From: Paracrocinitomix sp039939375
GTDB taxonomy: Bacteria > Bacteroidota > Bacteroidia > Flavobacteriales_D > Crocinitomicaceae
Direction of reading: 5' to 3'
Assembly (NCBI GenBank): GCA_039939375.1
Contig: JBDVJO010000010.1
Span: 354,421 to 418,420 of the forward strand
DNA length: 64,000 nucleotides
Part shown: positions 44,757 through 53,285 of the stretch, one piece after another
Position numbering within the stretch: position 1 is the first letter of the stretch
Layout: each line of letters begins with the position of its first letter
The notes under the pieces: generated by a model
What the model was told of the DNA's origin: nothing
Seen by the model: only the letters and a program-made list of their open reading frames with translations
Database searches by the model: none
Position numbers and translations under genes: made by a program

Positions 44757-46289
44757 GTGATTCTTAATTACATATGGATTGGTTTTTTCTTGATTGCGCT
44801 GATAGTTGGAATCATTAAAACCTTCATGGGAGATGTACTGGTGTTTGCTGATATGGTGAACTCTACTTTTGACATGGCAAAAATTGGTTTTGAAATTTCT
44901 CTTTTCTTAACAGGAGTGCTTTGTTTATGGTTAGGAATCATGAAGATTGGTGAAAAAGGAGGTTCTGTAAAAATGTTGTCCAAACTGGTTGGTCCATTCT
45001 TTAATAAATTATTTCCTGATGTGCCGGAAGACCACCCCGCGAGAGGATCTATGTTGATGAATTTTTCTGCGAACATGTTAGGTTTAGACAATGCTGCTAC
45101 TCCAATGGGCTTAAAAGCAATGACCGAATTGCAAGAGCTAAATGATGAAAAAGACAAGGCGACTAATGCCATGATCATGTTTCTGGTGTTAAACACTTCT
45201 GGTTTAACCCTAATTCCTGTAGCAGTAATGACTTATAGAAGTCAATTCGGTGCTGAAAATCCTTCTGACATTTTTCTTCCGATTTTAATTTCAACGTTTA
45301 TTGCTTCATTGGTCGGTTTGATTATTGTCGCTATCTATCAAAAAATTAATTTGTTGAACAAAGTAGTTCTCACTTATTTAGGCGGAATTTCATTGATTAT
45401 ATTAGGATTGATGTGGTATTTCGGAAACCTAAGTCCTTACCAACTAGAGCGCCAATCTAGCCTACTTTCTAACTTCATACTTTTTGGAATTATCTGTGGG
45501 TTTATCATCATGGCAGTGCGTAAAAAAGTCAACGTTTATGAAGCTTTTATTGAAGGAGCCAAAGGCGGATTTGATATCGCAATAAAAATTGTTCCATATT
45601 TAGTGGCAATTCTGGTTTCTATCGGAGTATTTAGAGCTTCAGGTGCAATGGATTGGGTAATCGAGGGCATGCGTTATTTTTTCAACCTCTTTTTAACCAA
45701 TACTGATTTCGTTGAAGGATTACCCACTGCATTTATGAAGCCTTTAAGTGGCTCTGGCGCCAGAGGAATGATGATAGACGCCTTCAACACTCACGGTGTA
45801 GATAGTTTTATCGGTAAACTGACTGCAACGCTTCAAGGAGCAACGGATACAACTTTTTATATAATAGCAGTTTATTTTGGTTCAGTTGGCATCCGAAAAA
45901 CCAGATACGCAGTAAAAGCAGGGCTACTGGCCGATTTAGGCGGAATCATAGCCGCCATTATTATCGCTACTTTTTGGTTTGGTGGAGATGTAGAAGTAGA
46001 AATACCTTCTGATTCTGATCTGGCTGTTACTTTCGTTGATGAATGGAATTCTAATGATAATAGTAGAATTCATGCCGATTGTACTTTTGAAGATGTTTCA
46101 AAGCAACGCTACTCTTTTAATGAGGTGAATATGAAATTTACCCAACTATCAATCGTCAACATGAATAAAGCTGAAGATGGATTACTAGTGAAAACAATCA
46201 GCAATCATAAATTTGCCACTTTCCAAGTAGACTTTGGTAAGTCTAGTATTTACAAGGTACAGATGCTTGGAAATTTTGAAGATTTTTAA
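44757..46289 (+). CDS. SpmA-SpmB fusion (nucleoside-recognition Gate domains) with C-terminal extension
   Basis: A 510-residue membrane protein starting at GTG. It fuses two Gate-domain halves: SpmA-like (about residues 1-200, FLTGVLCLWLGIMKIGEKGG and ANMLGLDNAATPMGLKAM) and SpmB-like (about 230-410, AFIEGAKGGFDIAIKIVPYLVAILVSIGVFRASGAMD and LPTAFMKPLSGSGARGMMIDAF). In spore formers the two are separate spore-maturation proteins; non-sporulating bacteria often have the fusion, with an unknown transport role. The last 90 residues are soluble, unmatched, and end the frame normally (VTFVDEWNSNDNSRIHADCTF). The next start follows the stop with no gap, so the two genes are coupled. Confidence 0.88.
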   Translation: MILNYIWIGFFLIALIVGIIKTFMGDVLVFADMVNSTFDMAKIGFEISLFLTGVLCLWLGIMKIGEKGGSVKMLSKLVGPFFNKLFPDVPEDHPARGSMLMNFSANMLGLDNAATPMGLKAMTELQELNDEKDKATNAMIMFLVLNTSGLTLIPVAVMTYRSQFGAENPSDIFLPILISTFIASLVGLIIVAIYQKINLLNKVVLTYLGGISLIILGLMWYFGNLSPYQLERQSSLLSNFILFGIICGFIIMAVRKKVNVYEAFIEGAKGGFDIAIKIVPYLVAILVSIGVFRASGAMDWVIEGMRYFFNLFLTNTDFVEGLPTAFMKPLSGSGARGMMIDAFNTHGVDSFIGKLTATLQGATDTTFYIIAVYFGSVGIRKTRYAVKAGLLADLGGIIAAIIIATFWFGGDVEVEIPSDSDLAVTFVDEWNSNDNSRIHADCTFEDVSKQRYSFNEVNMKFTQLSIVNMNKAEDGLLVKTISNHKFATFQVDFGKSSIYKVQMLGNFEDF

Positions 46290-46757
46290 ATGTTTGGAAG
46301 AAAAAAGAAAAAACCAGAAGTAACAGGGATAGTAAAATTAAAGCCCCTCAATTATCCACCAAAAATTTTGGTAGGATGGGCAGAAGCTATTGCAGGAAAC
46401 AAAGAGCTTACAGACTGGTTTTTAGCCTCTGATCAATACAAAGAACTCGGAATGGCCGTATATGCCATTAAACTCAAAGATGAAGCCAGAGAATGGTTAA
46501 TGCAAAATGGATATGCGCATTTAATGGCTATGATCAACGGAGTTGAAAGAAATAAAGAAGCATTACACTGGTTAGAAAAAAACAACTTTCAAACCCTAAA
46601 ACACCTAGCCCTAGCGGCAGATGGTGATGAAATTTCACAAAATTGGCTGATCAGCAATGGACACCATGAATTCGCATTAGTTGCTCAGAAAATTAAAATT
46701 GTGAAAGACGATATTGAGGACAATCACAATGATGTCCACAAATTTGGTGTTGACTAG
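46290..46757 (+). CDS. Conserved helical hypothetical protein
   Basis: A 155-residue cytosolic protein beginning MFGRKKKKPEV, with an all-helical body of short repeats: WAEAIAGNKELTDWFLAS, YAIKLKDEAREWLMQNGYAH, NKEALHWLEKNNFQTLKHLA and DEISQNWLISNGHHEFALVA. The repeat of about 30-35 residues, each with a W-L-x-x-N/K-x-F/Y pattern, suggests a small alpha-solenoid. I recall similar proteins in other Bacteroidota but no function. It starts directly after the SpmAB stop, so a linked role is possible. It overlaps the convergent lipoprotein gene by 4 bp. Confidence 0.75.
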   Translation: MFGRKKKKPEVTGIVKLKPLNYPPKILVGWAEAIAGNKELTDWFLASDQYKELGMAVYAIKLKDEAREWLMQNGYAHLMAMINGVERNKEALHWLEKNNFQTLKHLALAADGDEISQNWLISNGHHEFALVAQKIKIVKDDIEDNHNDVHKFGVD

Positions 46758-47161
46758 TTACGAATCAAATTATAATCGTATCGAGTAGTATCTTCCTGAT
46801 ACCAGAAAGCCAAGCTATCCCCAGTAAACACATAATTATAGGTTGTATCTAGATAATGATTAGCATTATTTGGTGGACTAACAGCTGTATTACTCCAAAA
46901 ATGCATTTTTGTAGCATCATCCACTAAATAAGACCCTGAATGATTTGCCGGAATCCCTGTTAATGAATCTCCTACCACCTGAAAAGTCAATGAAGATTCC
47001 CAAAGCGCTAAGTAAACTACTCCACTATTCAATGTATCCCCACTATCTCTGATAATATTATAAACTCCTCTGTAAATACCTTCAGAAGGGACCATAAGCT
47101 CTTTTTTACAAGATATAGTTACAAAGACGATAGCGCTTAATAAGCAGAATTTTTTCAGCAT
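46754..47161 (-). CDS. Hypothetical lipoprotein
   Basis: A 135-residue predicted lipoprotein: MLKKFCLLSAIVFVTISC with lipobox Cys18, then KKELMVPSEGIYRGVYN. The body is mostly beta strand with Gly/Ser/Thr turns (VVYLALWESSLTFQVVGDSL, YNYVFTGDSLAFWYQ), like small lipocalin- or lipid-binding-type lipoproteins of this phylum, although I cannot name a family. Single gene; it diverges from fhs with 83 bp between starts. Confidence 0.68.
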   Translation of the reverse strand: MLKKFCLLSAIVFVTISCKKELMVPSEGIYRGVYNIIRDSGDTLNSGVVYLALWESSLTFQVVGDSLTGIPANHSGSYLVDDATKMHFWSNTAVSPPNNANHYLDTTYNYVFTGDSLAFWYQEDTTRYDYNLIRN

Positions 47162-47244
47162 GTTAAAATATTTTCAAGATTGTTATTTCATCAGAAACTA
47201 GATTGAAAATTTTACTATCTTGTTCCTTCAAATTTACGAAAACC

Positions 47245-48927
47245 ATGGGAAATAAAGTACTATCAGACATAGAAATTGCACAAGCCGCTACACTTGATCA
47301 CATTAAGAACATTGCAGCAAAACTAAATATTGCCGAAGATGACCTAGAAATGTATGGAAAATTCAAGGCAAAAATTCCTTTAAACCTAATTGATAAAAAC
47401 AAAATTGAAGCTCACAATTTAATTTTAGTTACTGCTTTAACTCCTACTCCTGCTGGAGAAGGAAAAACTACAACATCAATTGGATTAACTGAAGGACTAA
47501 ACAAAATTGGAAAGAAAACAACGGTTGTACTTAGAGAACCTTCTTTAGGACCTGTATTTGGAATCAAAGGTGGAGCCGCCGGCGGTGGTTATGCGCAAGT
47601 CGTTCCAATGGAAGATATAAACTTGCACTTCACCGGCGATTTTTCAGCTGTAGAGAAAGCAAATAATCTACTTTCTGCACTAATTGACAATAATATTCAG
47701 TCAAAAACAAGAAGTTTAGGAATCGATCCTAGAACTGTAGCTTGGAAAAGAGTGATGGATATGAATGATAGAGCCCTAAGAGATATAGTTATTGGATTAG
47801 GCGGAACCGGAAATGGAATTCCTAGACAGGACGGCTTCAATATTACTCCTGCCTCAGAAGTGATGGCTATCCTTTGTATGGCTGAAAATTTTGAAGATTT
47901 AAAAACAAGATTGGGTAATATTTACGTAGGTACAACCTTCGATAAAAAACCTATCTATGCGAGAGATTTAAAAGCTGAAAATGCCATGGCTATCTTATTA
48001 AAAGATGCTATCCAACCTAATTTAGTGCAAACTTTAGAAGGAAATCCTGCAATTATTCATGGCGGACCTTTTGCGAATATTGCGCAAGGAACAAACACCA
48101 TCATTGCTACAAAAATGGGACTTTCACTTTCTGAGTATGTCGTGACTGAAGCAGGATTCGGTGCAGATTTAGGAGCTGAAAAATTCTTAGACATTAAATG
48201 TGTTTCTGGCGGCTTAAAACCTAAAGCAACAGTATTAGTCGCTACAATTAGAGCATTAAGACATCACGGAGGAGCTCCGAAAGAAGAATACAACACTCCA
48301 AGCACAGAAAGAGTTGCGAACGGACTAGCAAATCTTGGTAAGCACATTGAAAACATGCAAAAGTTCGGATTAAACCCCGTTGTCGCTATCAATGCTTTTC
48401 CAACAGATACTGAAGAAGAAATTCAATTGATTAAAGAGAGATGCGAAAGCAGAGGATGCAAAGCCGTAGTTGCAAACGGATGGGCAGAAGGTGGAAACGG
48501 AATGACAGAATTAGCTGAAGCCGTTGTAGAAGTCATAGAAGGTGGAAGTAACAAATTCAAACAACTTTACGACTGGAATTTACCAGTTAAAGAAAAGATT
48601 GAAATAATTGCTCGTGAAATATATGGTGCTGAAGGAGTTGAGTACTCCAAAAAAGCTTTGACTGATCTTAAAAAAATTGAAGATTTAGGCTTAACGAAGT
48701 TACCAATCTGTATGGCGAAAACTCAAAAATCTTTCTCTGATAATGACAATTTATTAGGAAGACCTACGGGCTTCACTGTCAATGTTCGTGAGTTTGAATT
48801 CGCGGCAGGTGCAGGATTCATCATTCCTATTTTGGGTGTAATGATGAGAATGCCAGGACTACCTGCAACACCAGCCTCTGAAGGTATGACGATTGACAAC
48901 AATGGTGTAATCTCTGGGCTATCTTAA
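47245..48927 (+). CDS. fhs: Formate--tetrahydrofolate ligase
   Basis: About 560 residues from the ATG at 47245 (MGNKVLSDIEIAQAA); a TTG 42 bp upstream is in frame but unlikely. It makes 10-formyl-THF from formate, ATP and THF for one-carbon metabolism. It has the P-loop TPTPAGEGKTTTSIGL and REPSLGPVFGIKGGAAGGGYAQ, both hallmarks of the family, and ends GMTIDNNGVISGLS. The next gene, fdhD, starts at the last base of its stop codon, linking the enzyme to formate dehydrogenase maturation. The structural formate dehydrogenase genes are outside the window. Confidence 0.97.
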   Translation: MGNKVLSDIEIAQAATLDHIKNIAAKLNIAEDDLEMYGKFKAKIPLNLIDKNKIEAHNLILVTALTPTPAGEGKTTTSIGLTEGLNKIGKKTTVVLREPSLGPVFGIKGGAAGGGYAQVVPMEDINLHFTGDFSAVEKANNLLSALIDNNIQSKTRSLGIDPRTVAWKRVMDMNDRALRDIVIGLGGTGNGIPRQDGFNITPASEVMAILCMAENFEDLKTRLGNIYVGTTFDKKPIYARDLKAENAMAILLKDAIQPNLVQTLEGNPAIIHGGPFANIAQGTNTIIATKMGLSLSEYVVTEAGFGADLGAEKFLDIKCVSGGLKPKATVLVATIRALRHHGGAPKEEYNTPSTERVANGLANLGKHIENMQKFGLNPVVAINAFPTDTEEEIQLIKERCESRGCKAVVANGWAEGGNGMTELAEAVVEVIEGGSNKFKQLYDWNLPVKEKIEIIAREIYGAEGVEYSKKALTDLKKIEDLGLTKLPICMAKTQKSFSDNDNLLGRPTGFTVNVREFEFAAGAGFIIPILGVMMRMPGLPATPASEGMTIDNNGVISGLS

Positions 48928-49733
48928 TGAAAAGTATTCTGAAATACGAAGCATATAAATTTGACAAAGGGTCAGTTGCGAAAGTAACTGACCCTTTGAC
49001 TGTGGAGTCGCCCCTGCAAATCAACATCAATAACTCCCCTTTCTCAGTGGTCATGCAAACTCCAGGCAAAGAAAAAGAATTGGTTGCTGGACTTTTATTC
49101 GCTGAAGACGTCATTAAAGATTTTGACCAAGTTGACTGGGAATTCAAACACAACAAGAATGAAGTTATCGAAATCGTAAACTTAAAAACAAGTGAAAACA
49201 ACTTAGCAGACGGCTACAAAAGTGTTCGCAGCTTGCTTTCTGTTTCTTCTTGCGGGATTTGTGGAAAACGAGAAATCGAAGACTTAACTCCCTTCCAATC
49301 AAAACTCAAAGGTAAACTAAATATTTCGTTCAAAGAGATATTCCAACTCCAAAAAGGACTAAAAGCTAAGCAAAAAATATTTGATCAAACCGGCGGATTA
49401 CACGGTGTTGCACTATTTGGCAAAGAACTCAACCTGCTCTGCATACACGAAGACATAGGCAGACATAATGCCTTAGACAAATGTGTTGGATCACTTGTTT
49501 TGAACAAATCACTCAATCAGGCATCTTTCATGGCATTCAGTGGTAGAATATCTTATGAAATCGTTTCAAAAGCGTTCAGAGCAAAAATTGGACTCATTTC
49601 TGCGGTTTCTGCCCCCTCAAGTTTGGCAGTAGATTTTGCTAAAGAATTCGGCATAACACTGGTCGGTTTCACAAGAGACGATAAAGGCACATGCTACTCC
49701 AATCCACAGAGGATAACGGATTTAATTGAATAA
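48927..49733 (+). CDS. fdhD: Formate dehydrogenase accessory sulfurtransferase
   Basis: A 268-residue FdhD, which passes sulfur from a cysteine desulfurase to the molybdenum or tungsten cofactor of formate dehydrogenase. Seen: TPGKEKELVAGLLFAEDVI, the sulfur-carrying loop SSCGICGKREI (two Cys), FDQTGGLHGVALF, HEDIGRHNALDKCVG and FSGRISYEIVSKAFR. The GRHNALDK motif binds the cofactor nucleotide. Its start overlaps the fhs stop (TAATG), so the two are coupled. This predicts a formate dehydrogenase in the genome and a formate-using or formate-balancing role. Confidence 0.95.
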   Translation: MKSILKYEAYKFDKGSVAKVTDPLTVESPLQININNSPFSVVMQTPGKEKELVAGLLFAEDVIKDFDQVDWEFKHNKNEVIEIVNLKTSENNLADGYKSVRSLLSVSSCGICGKREIEDLTPFQSKLKGKLNISFKEIFQLQKGLKAKQKIFDQTGGLHGVALFGKELNLLCIHEDIGRHNALDKCVGSLVLNKSLNQASFMAFSGRISYEIVSKAFRAKIGLISAVSAPSSLAVDFAKEFGITLVGFTRDDKGTCYSNPQRITDLIE

Positions 49734-49848
49734 GCCTTCAAATCAACAGCTATGCATGCATAAAAGCTTTTCCATCTCTCCTAAATCGACTTAGATTAAT
49801 CTTTCTGTCAAACACCATTTTTTTAGCATTTTTTAAGGTGATTATCAC

Positions 49849-49856
49849 TAATTTTG
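49849..49856 (+). promoter_or_regulatory. Candidate -7 box for the gap-sterol operon
   Basis: TAATTTTG matches TAnnTTTG and lies 17 bp before the gap ATG at 49873. The upstream 110 bp is AT-rich with no clear TTTG at -33. If real it drives the whole ten-gene operon, as no other gap large enough for a promoter occurs inside. Confidence 0.4.
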
Positions 49857-49872
49857 TGTCAAAATAAATTTG

Positions 49873-50865
49873 ATGGCAATACGCGTAGGAATTAATGGTT
49901 TTGGGAGAATTGGAAGATATTTTACCCGAATGGCTTTGAATAACAGTGAGATAGAAATTGTTGGAATTAATGATTTAACAGACAACAAAACTTTAGCCCA
50001 CCTTTTCAAGTACGACTCAGTGCACCGAAAGTTTAACGGAACCGTTGAAGTAAGTGGTGAAAACATGATTTTAAATGGGAAAGTGATCAAAATGATGGCT
50101 CACCGTGATCCTGAAAATATTTCTTGGGGAGAATTGAATGTTGATGTAGTGCTTGAATCTACGGGTATATTCAGAACTGAAGAATTAGCTTCTAAGCACT
50201 TAAAAGCTGGAGCGAAAAAAGTGATTCTAAGCGCTCCTCCAAAAGGCGGAGACATAAAATCAGTTGTAATGGGAGTTAACGAAGATATTTTAGATGGATC
50301 TGAGAAGATTATCTCAAATGCTTCATGCACTACAAATTCAGCAGCACCTTTAGTGAAAGTGATGAAAACGCTTGGTGTAATTGAAAACGCCTACATTACA
50401 ACAATCCACTCATATACCTCCGACCAAAAACTACATGACGCTCCTCACGCCGACCTAAGAAGAGCAAGAGCGGCAGCTGAATCTATTGTTCCTACAACAA
50501 CTGGAGCAGCAAAAGCAATTACAAAGATTTTCCCTGAAATGGATGGTCATATTGGTGGTTGCGGAATCAGAGTACCTGTTCCAGACGGATCTTTAACAGA
50601 CATGACCTTCATCATGGATCATGATTTAACTGTTGAAGAAGTGAATGCTGCCTTTAAAAAAGCTTCTGAAGGTGAGCTAAAAGGAATTTTGAACTATGAA
50701 ATAGACCCAATTGTCTCTTCTGACATTATTGGAAGCCCCTACTCGTCTACTTTTGACCCAGACTTAACTTCTATCATAGGGAAAATGGTAAAAATTGTTG
50801 CGTGGTATGACAATGAAGCTGGATATAGTAATAGATGTGTTGACTTAATTGCGAAAATAGGTTAA
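49873..50865 (+). CDS. gap: Glyceraldehyde-3-phosphate dehydrogenase, type I
   Basis: About 330 residues from the ATG at 49873 (an in-frame TTG directly precedes it). It oxidises glyceraldehyde 3-phosphate with NAD(P) to 1,3-bisphosphoglycerate. It has the dinucleotide fold RVGINGFGRIGRYF, the active site SNASCTTNSAAP with the catalytic Cys, THDAPH-like LHDAPHADLRRARAAAESIVPTT, and WYDNEAGYSNR. Asp in GINDLTDNK after the second strand suggests NAD preference. Its stop codon overlaps the start of the squalene synthase gene (TAATG), so a glycolysis gene leads the isoprenoid operon. Whether it is the only gap in the genome is not known. Confidence 0.95.
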   Translation: MAIRVGINGFGRIGRYFTRMALNNSEIEIVGINDLTDNKTLAHLFKYDSVHRKFNGTVEVSGENMILNGKVIKMMAHRDPENISWGELNVDVVLESTGIFRTEELASKHLKAGAKKVILSAPPKGGDIKSVVMGVNEDILDGSEKIISNASCTTNSAAPLVKVMKTLGVIENAYITTIHSYTSDQKLHDAPHADLRRARAAAESIVPTTTGAAKAITKIFPEMDGHIGGCGIRVPVPDGSLTDMTFIMDHDLTVEEVNAAFKKASEGELKGILNYEIDPIVSSDIIGSPYSSTFDPDLTSIIGKMVKIVAWYDNEAGYSNRCVDLIAKIG

Positions 50866-51968
50866 TGATTTCACGAATCCTATATTACTCATCTCATCCG
50901 CAAGAAGTAACGTACTTGTTGCAAATGAAAAAAGAGTTTAGTCAATACAAACCGAGTGACAAGAGACTCACAGAGCTTTCGGCAAACACTTCTGACAGAG
51001 AGTTTTGTTATGAAGCGTTAAAAAAAGTGTCTCGCTCATTTGCGGTAGTAATTCAACAATTACCAAAAGAATTACAAGACCCCGTTTGCCTGTTTTATCT
51101 AATCTTAAGAGGATTAGACACTGTAGAAGACGACATGAATATTCAGCAGTCTGAAAAGGAAAAAATGTTGATTTCTTTTGCCGAACGCTTGAACAATGAA
51201 GAATTCACACTCAGCAATGTTGGTGACACGCAAGATTATCAAGATCTAATGATTCATTTTGATAAGATTTGTAGAGAATACAAAAACCTAGCACCTGGAT
51301 ATCAAAAAGTGATTACAGAAATCACAGATAAAATGGCAGCCGGCATGAATAAATATGCCCACCAAAAGGTAGATTCACACAAAGACTGGGACGACTACTG
51401 CCACTATGTTGCAGGTTTGGTTGGAATAGGCCTTAGCCAACTATTCCTTGCCTCAGACCTTGAAAAAAGTGAAAAACTAAAAGATGAGTTTCTTTCAAAT
51501 GAAATGGGACTTTTTCTTCAAAAGACAAACATCATTCGTGATTTTGCAGAAGATTTAGAGCAAGAACGCGTATTCTGGCCAGAAGAAGCTTGGAAAGGAA
51601 AAGCGAATCAATTGATTGACCTCCAAAAAGAACCTGAAAAAGGACTTTTAGTTTTAAATGAATTGGTATTAAACGCTTTAAGTCATATTCCTCATTGTTT
51701 GAATTACTTAAAAGAATTAGACAATATTGAAATCTTCCGATTTTGCGCGATTCCACAGCTAATGGCAGTTGCCACTTTGGGTGAACTTTTTGACAACGAA
51801 GATGTTTTGTACAAAAATGTAAAAATCAGAAAAGGCAAGACGGCAAAGTACTTCATGTCAATCAAAAGTTTTGAGCAAACAAAGAAAGAGTTTGAAGAAG
51901 TGCTCAAGAAAATTGCTAAAAAAGATAAAAGCAACACGGTTTCAAACTTGTTGAAGGAAATTGAATAA
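50865..51968 (+). CDS. Squalene synthase, eukaryote-like
   Basis: A 367-residue head-to-head condensing enzyme that turns two farnesyl diphosphates into squalene. It looks like the eukaryotic enzyme, not the bacterial HpnC/D/E system: SRSFAVVIQQLPKEL, FYLILRGLDTVEDDM (first Asp-rich site, D85-D89), YCHYVAGLVGIGLSQLF and NIIRDFAEDLEQE (second site, D226-D230), then CAIPQLMAVATL and VKIRKGKTAKY. The N-terminal HPQEVTYLLQ also matches eukaryotic starts. It lacks the C-terminal membrane anchor of animal and yeast enzymes. It lies between gap (overlap) and squalene monooxygenase (no gap), as expected for sterol synthesis. The symbol is left blank because bacterial naming varies. Confidence 0.95.
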   Translation: MISRILYYSSHPQEVTYLLQMKKEFSQYKPSDKRLTELSANTSDREFCYEALKKVSRSFAVVIQQLPKELQDPVCLFYLILRGLDTVEDDMNIQQSEKEKMLISFAERLNNEEFTLSNVGDTQDYQDLMIHFDKICREYKNLAPGYQKVITEITDKMAAGMNKYAHQKVDSHKDWDDYCHYVAGLVGIGLSQLFLASDLEKSEKLKDEFLSNEMGLFLQKTNIIRDFAEDLEQERVFWPEEAWKGKANQLIDLQKEPEKGLLVLNELVLNALSHIPHCLNYLKELDNIEIFRFCAIPQLMAVATLGELFDNEDVLYKNVKIRKGKTAKYFMSIKSFEQTKKEFEEVLKKIAKKDKSNTVSNLLKEIE

Positions 51969-53285
51969 ATGACAGTAGAAAACTACGATATCATTGTTAT
52001 TGGAGCCGGTGTAGCCGGTGGTGTTTTTGCGGCATCTCAAAGCGATAATCGTAAGATTTTAGTTATTGAACGAGATTTGTCTGAAAAAGAGCGAATTGTT
52101 GGTGAATTAATGCAGCCAGATGGACTTATTGCTCTAAATAACTTAGGACTATCCCATTTGACAGAAAATATTGATGCTCAAATTGTTCATGGTTATAAAT
52201 TAATTAAATCTGAACGAAACTTCAAGATAGAGTACAAAGAAATAGACAACAAAATCAGCGGTTTAGGACTAAGGAACGGCAAATTGCTAAACAACATTCA
52301 AACAGAACTAAAGCGTAAAAACAACATCACTTTGATCCAAGGTAATGTTACCGAATTAACTGAAACTGATGGTAAAATTATCGGAGTGACTTACACTGAT
52401 CAAGAAGGCAACAAAGTTTCTGTTTCTGCAGCATTGACCGTGGTTTCTGATGGACACTTGTCATTTTTCAGAAAACAACTGAGCAAACCCAATAAGAATA
52501 TCGAATCCTACTTTATGGGCTTGGTGCTCAAAGATTTAAACTTAGAAAATCCTGCACATGGTCACATGATTATTAGCGGTGAAGCACCAATTCTTGTTTA
52601 CCCTATTCATTCTAACGGGTATAGAATCTTAGTTGATTATCCAGGCGAAAAACCACCAAGAATGGGTACGAAATCTATGGAAGAGTTCAAAAACACCGTA
52701 AGTGTATTGCTTCCAGAAGAGATGAAAGCTTCCTTTTTAGCCGCCATGGCCGATCAACAAGTAATGGTTATGCCAAATCACCGAATGAAAGCTCAAGCAT
52801 TCAGAAAAAAAGGCGCGGTACTACTTGGAGATTCTTTAAATATGCGCCATCCACTTACAGGTGGTGGAATGACAGCATCATTCAACGATATCATCACACT
52901 GAATGAAGCCCTAAATGATGTTGACTTAAGCAATGAAAGTGAAACCGAATTAGCAATTCAAACTTATTATAAAAAACGATCCGCAAAAGTTGAAACGATC
53001 AATATCTTAGCAAATGCTTTGTACAAAGTTTTCAGAGATAACGATTTAAAAGATGCCTGTTTTGATTATCTTGAACAAGGTGGTGAAAAAGCAACAGGAC
53101 CTTTATCAATATTAGCAGGAATAAATAAGAACAAAAAATATTTACTAAAGCATTTTTTCAAGGTAGCTATGCAGCACCCGTTACATTTCGTAACGAAACC
53201 TAGAAAACAAATACGCTTATATAAAAACGCAGTGGCAATCATCACTCCAATATTGAGAGACGAAGAGAAGCCAGCTATGGTATAA
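51969..53285 (+). CDS. Squalene monooxygenase (epoxidase)
   Basis: A 438-residue FAD monooxygenase that makes 2,3-oxidosqualene from squalene with O2 and NADPH. It has the Rossmann start IIVIGAGVAGGVFAAS, the ERDLSEKERIVGELMQPDG stretch that is specific to squalene epoxidases, VVSDGHLSFFRK, and the second FAD motif GDSLNMRHPLTGGGM (residues 287-301), nearly identical to the eukaryotic one. It lacks the N-terminal regulatory and membrane segment of mammalian SQLE. A reductase partner is not encoded nearby. It requires oxygen, so the organism is aerobic when it makes this product. It starts at the base after the squalene synthase stop and overlaps fni by one base. Confidence 0.95.
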   Translation: MTVENYDIIVIGAGVAGGVFAASQSDNRKILVIERDLSEKERIVGELMQPDGLIALNNLGLSHLTENIDAQIVHGYKLIKSERNFKIEYKEIDNKISGLGLRNGKLLNNIQTELKRKNNITLIQGNVTELTETDGKIIGVTYTDQEGNKVSVSAALTVVSDGHLSFFRKQLSKPNKNIESYFMGLVLKDLNLENPAHGHMIISGEAPILVYPIHSNGYRILVDYPGEKPPRMGTKSMEEFKNTVSVLLPEEMKASFLAAMADQQVMVMPNHRMKAQAFRKKGAVLLGDSLNMRHPLTGGGMTASFNDIITLNEALNDVDLSNESETELAIQTYYKKRSAKVETINILANALYKVFRDNDLKDACFDYLEQGGEKATGPLSILAGINKNKKYLLKHFFKVAMQHPLHFVTKPRKQIRLYKNAVAIITPILRDEEKPAMV

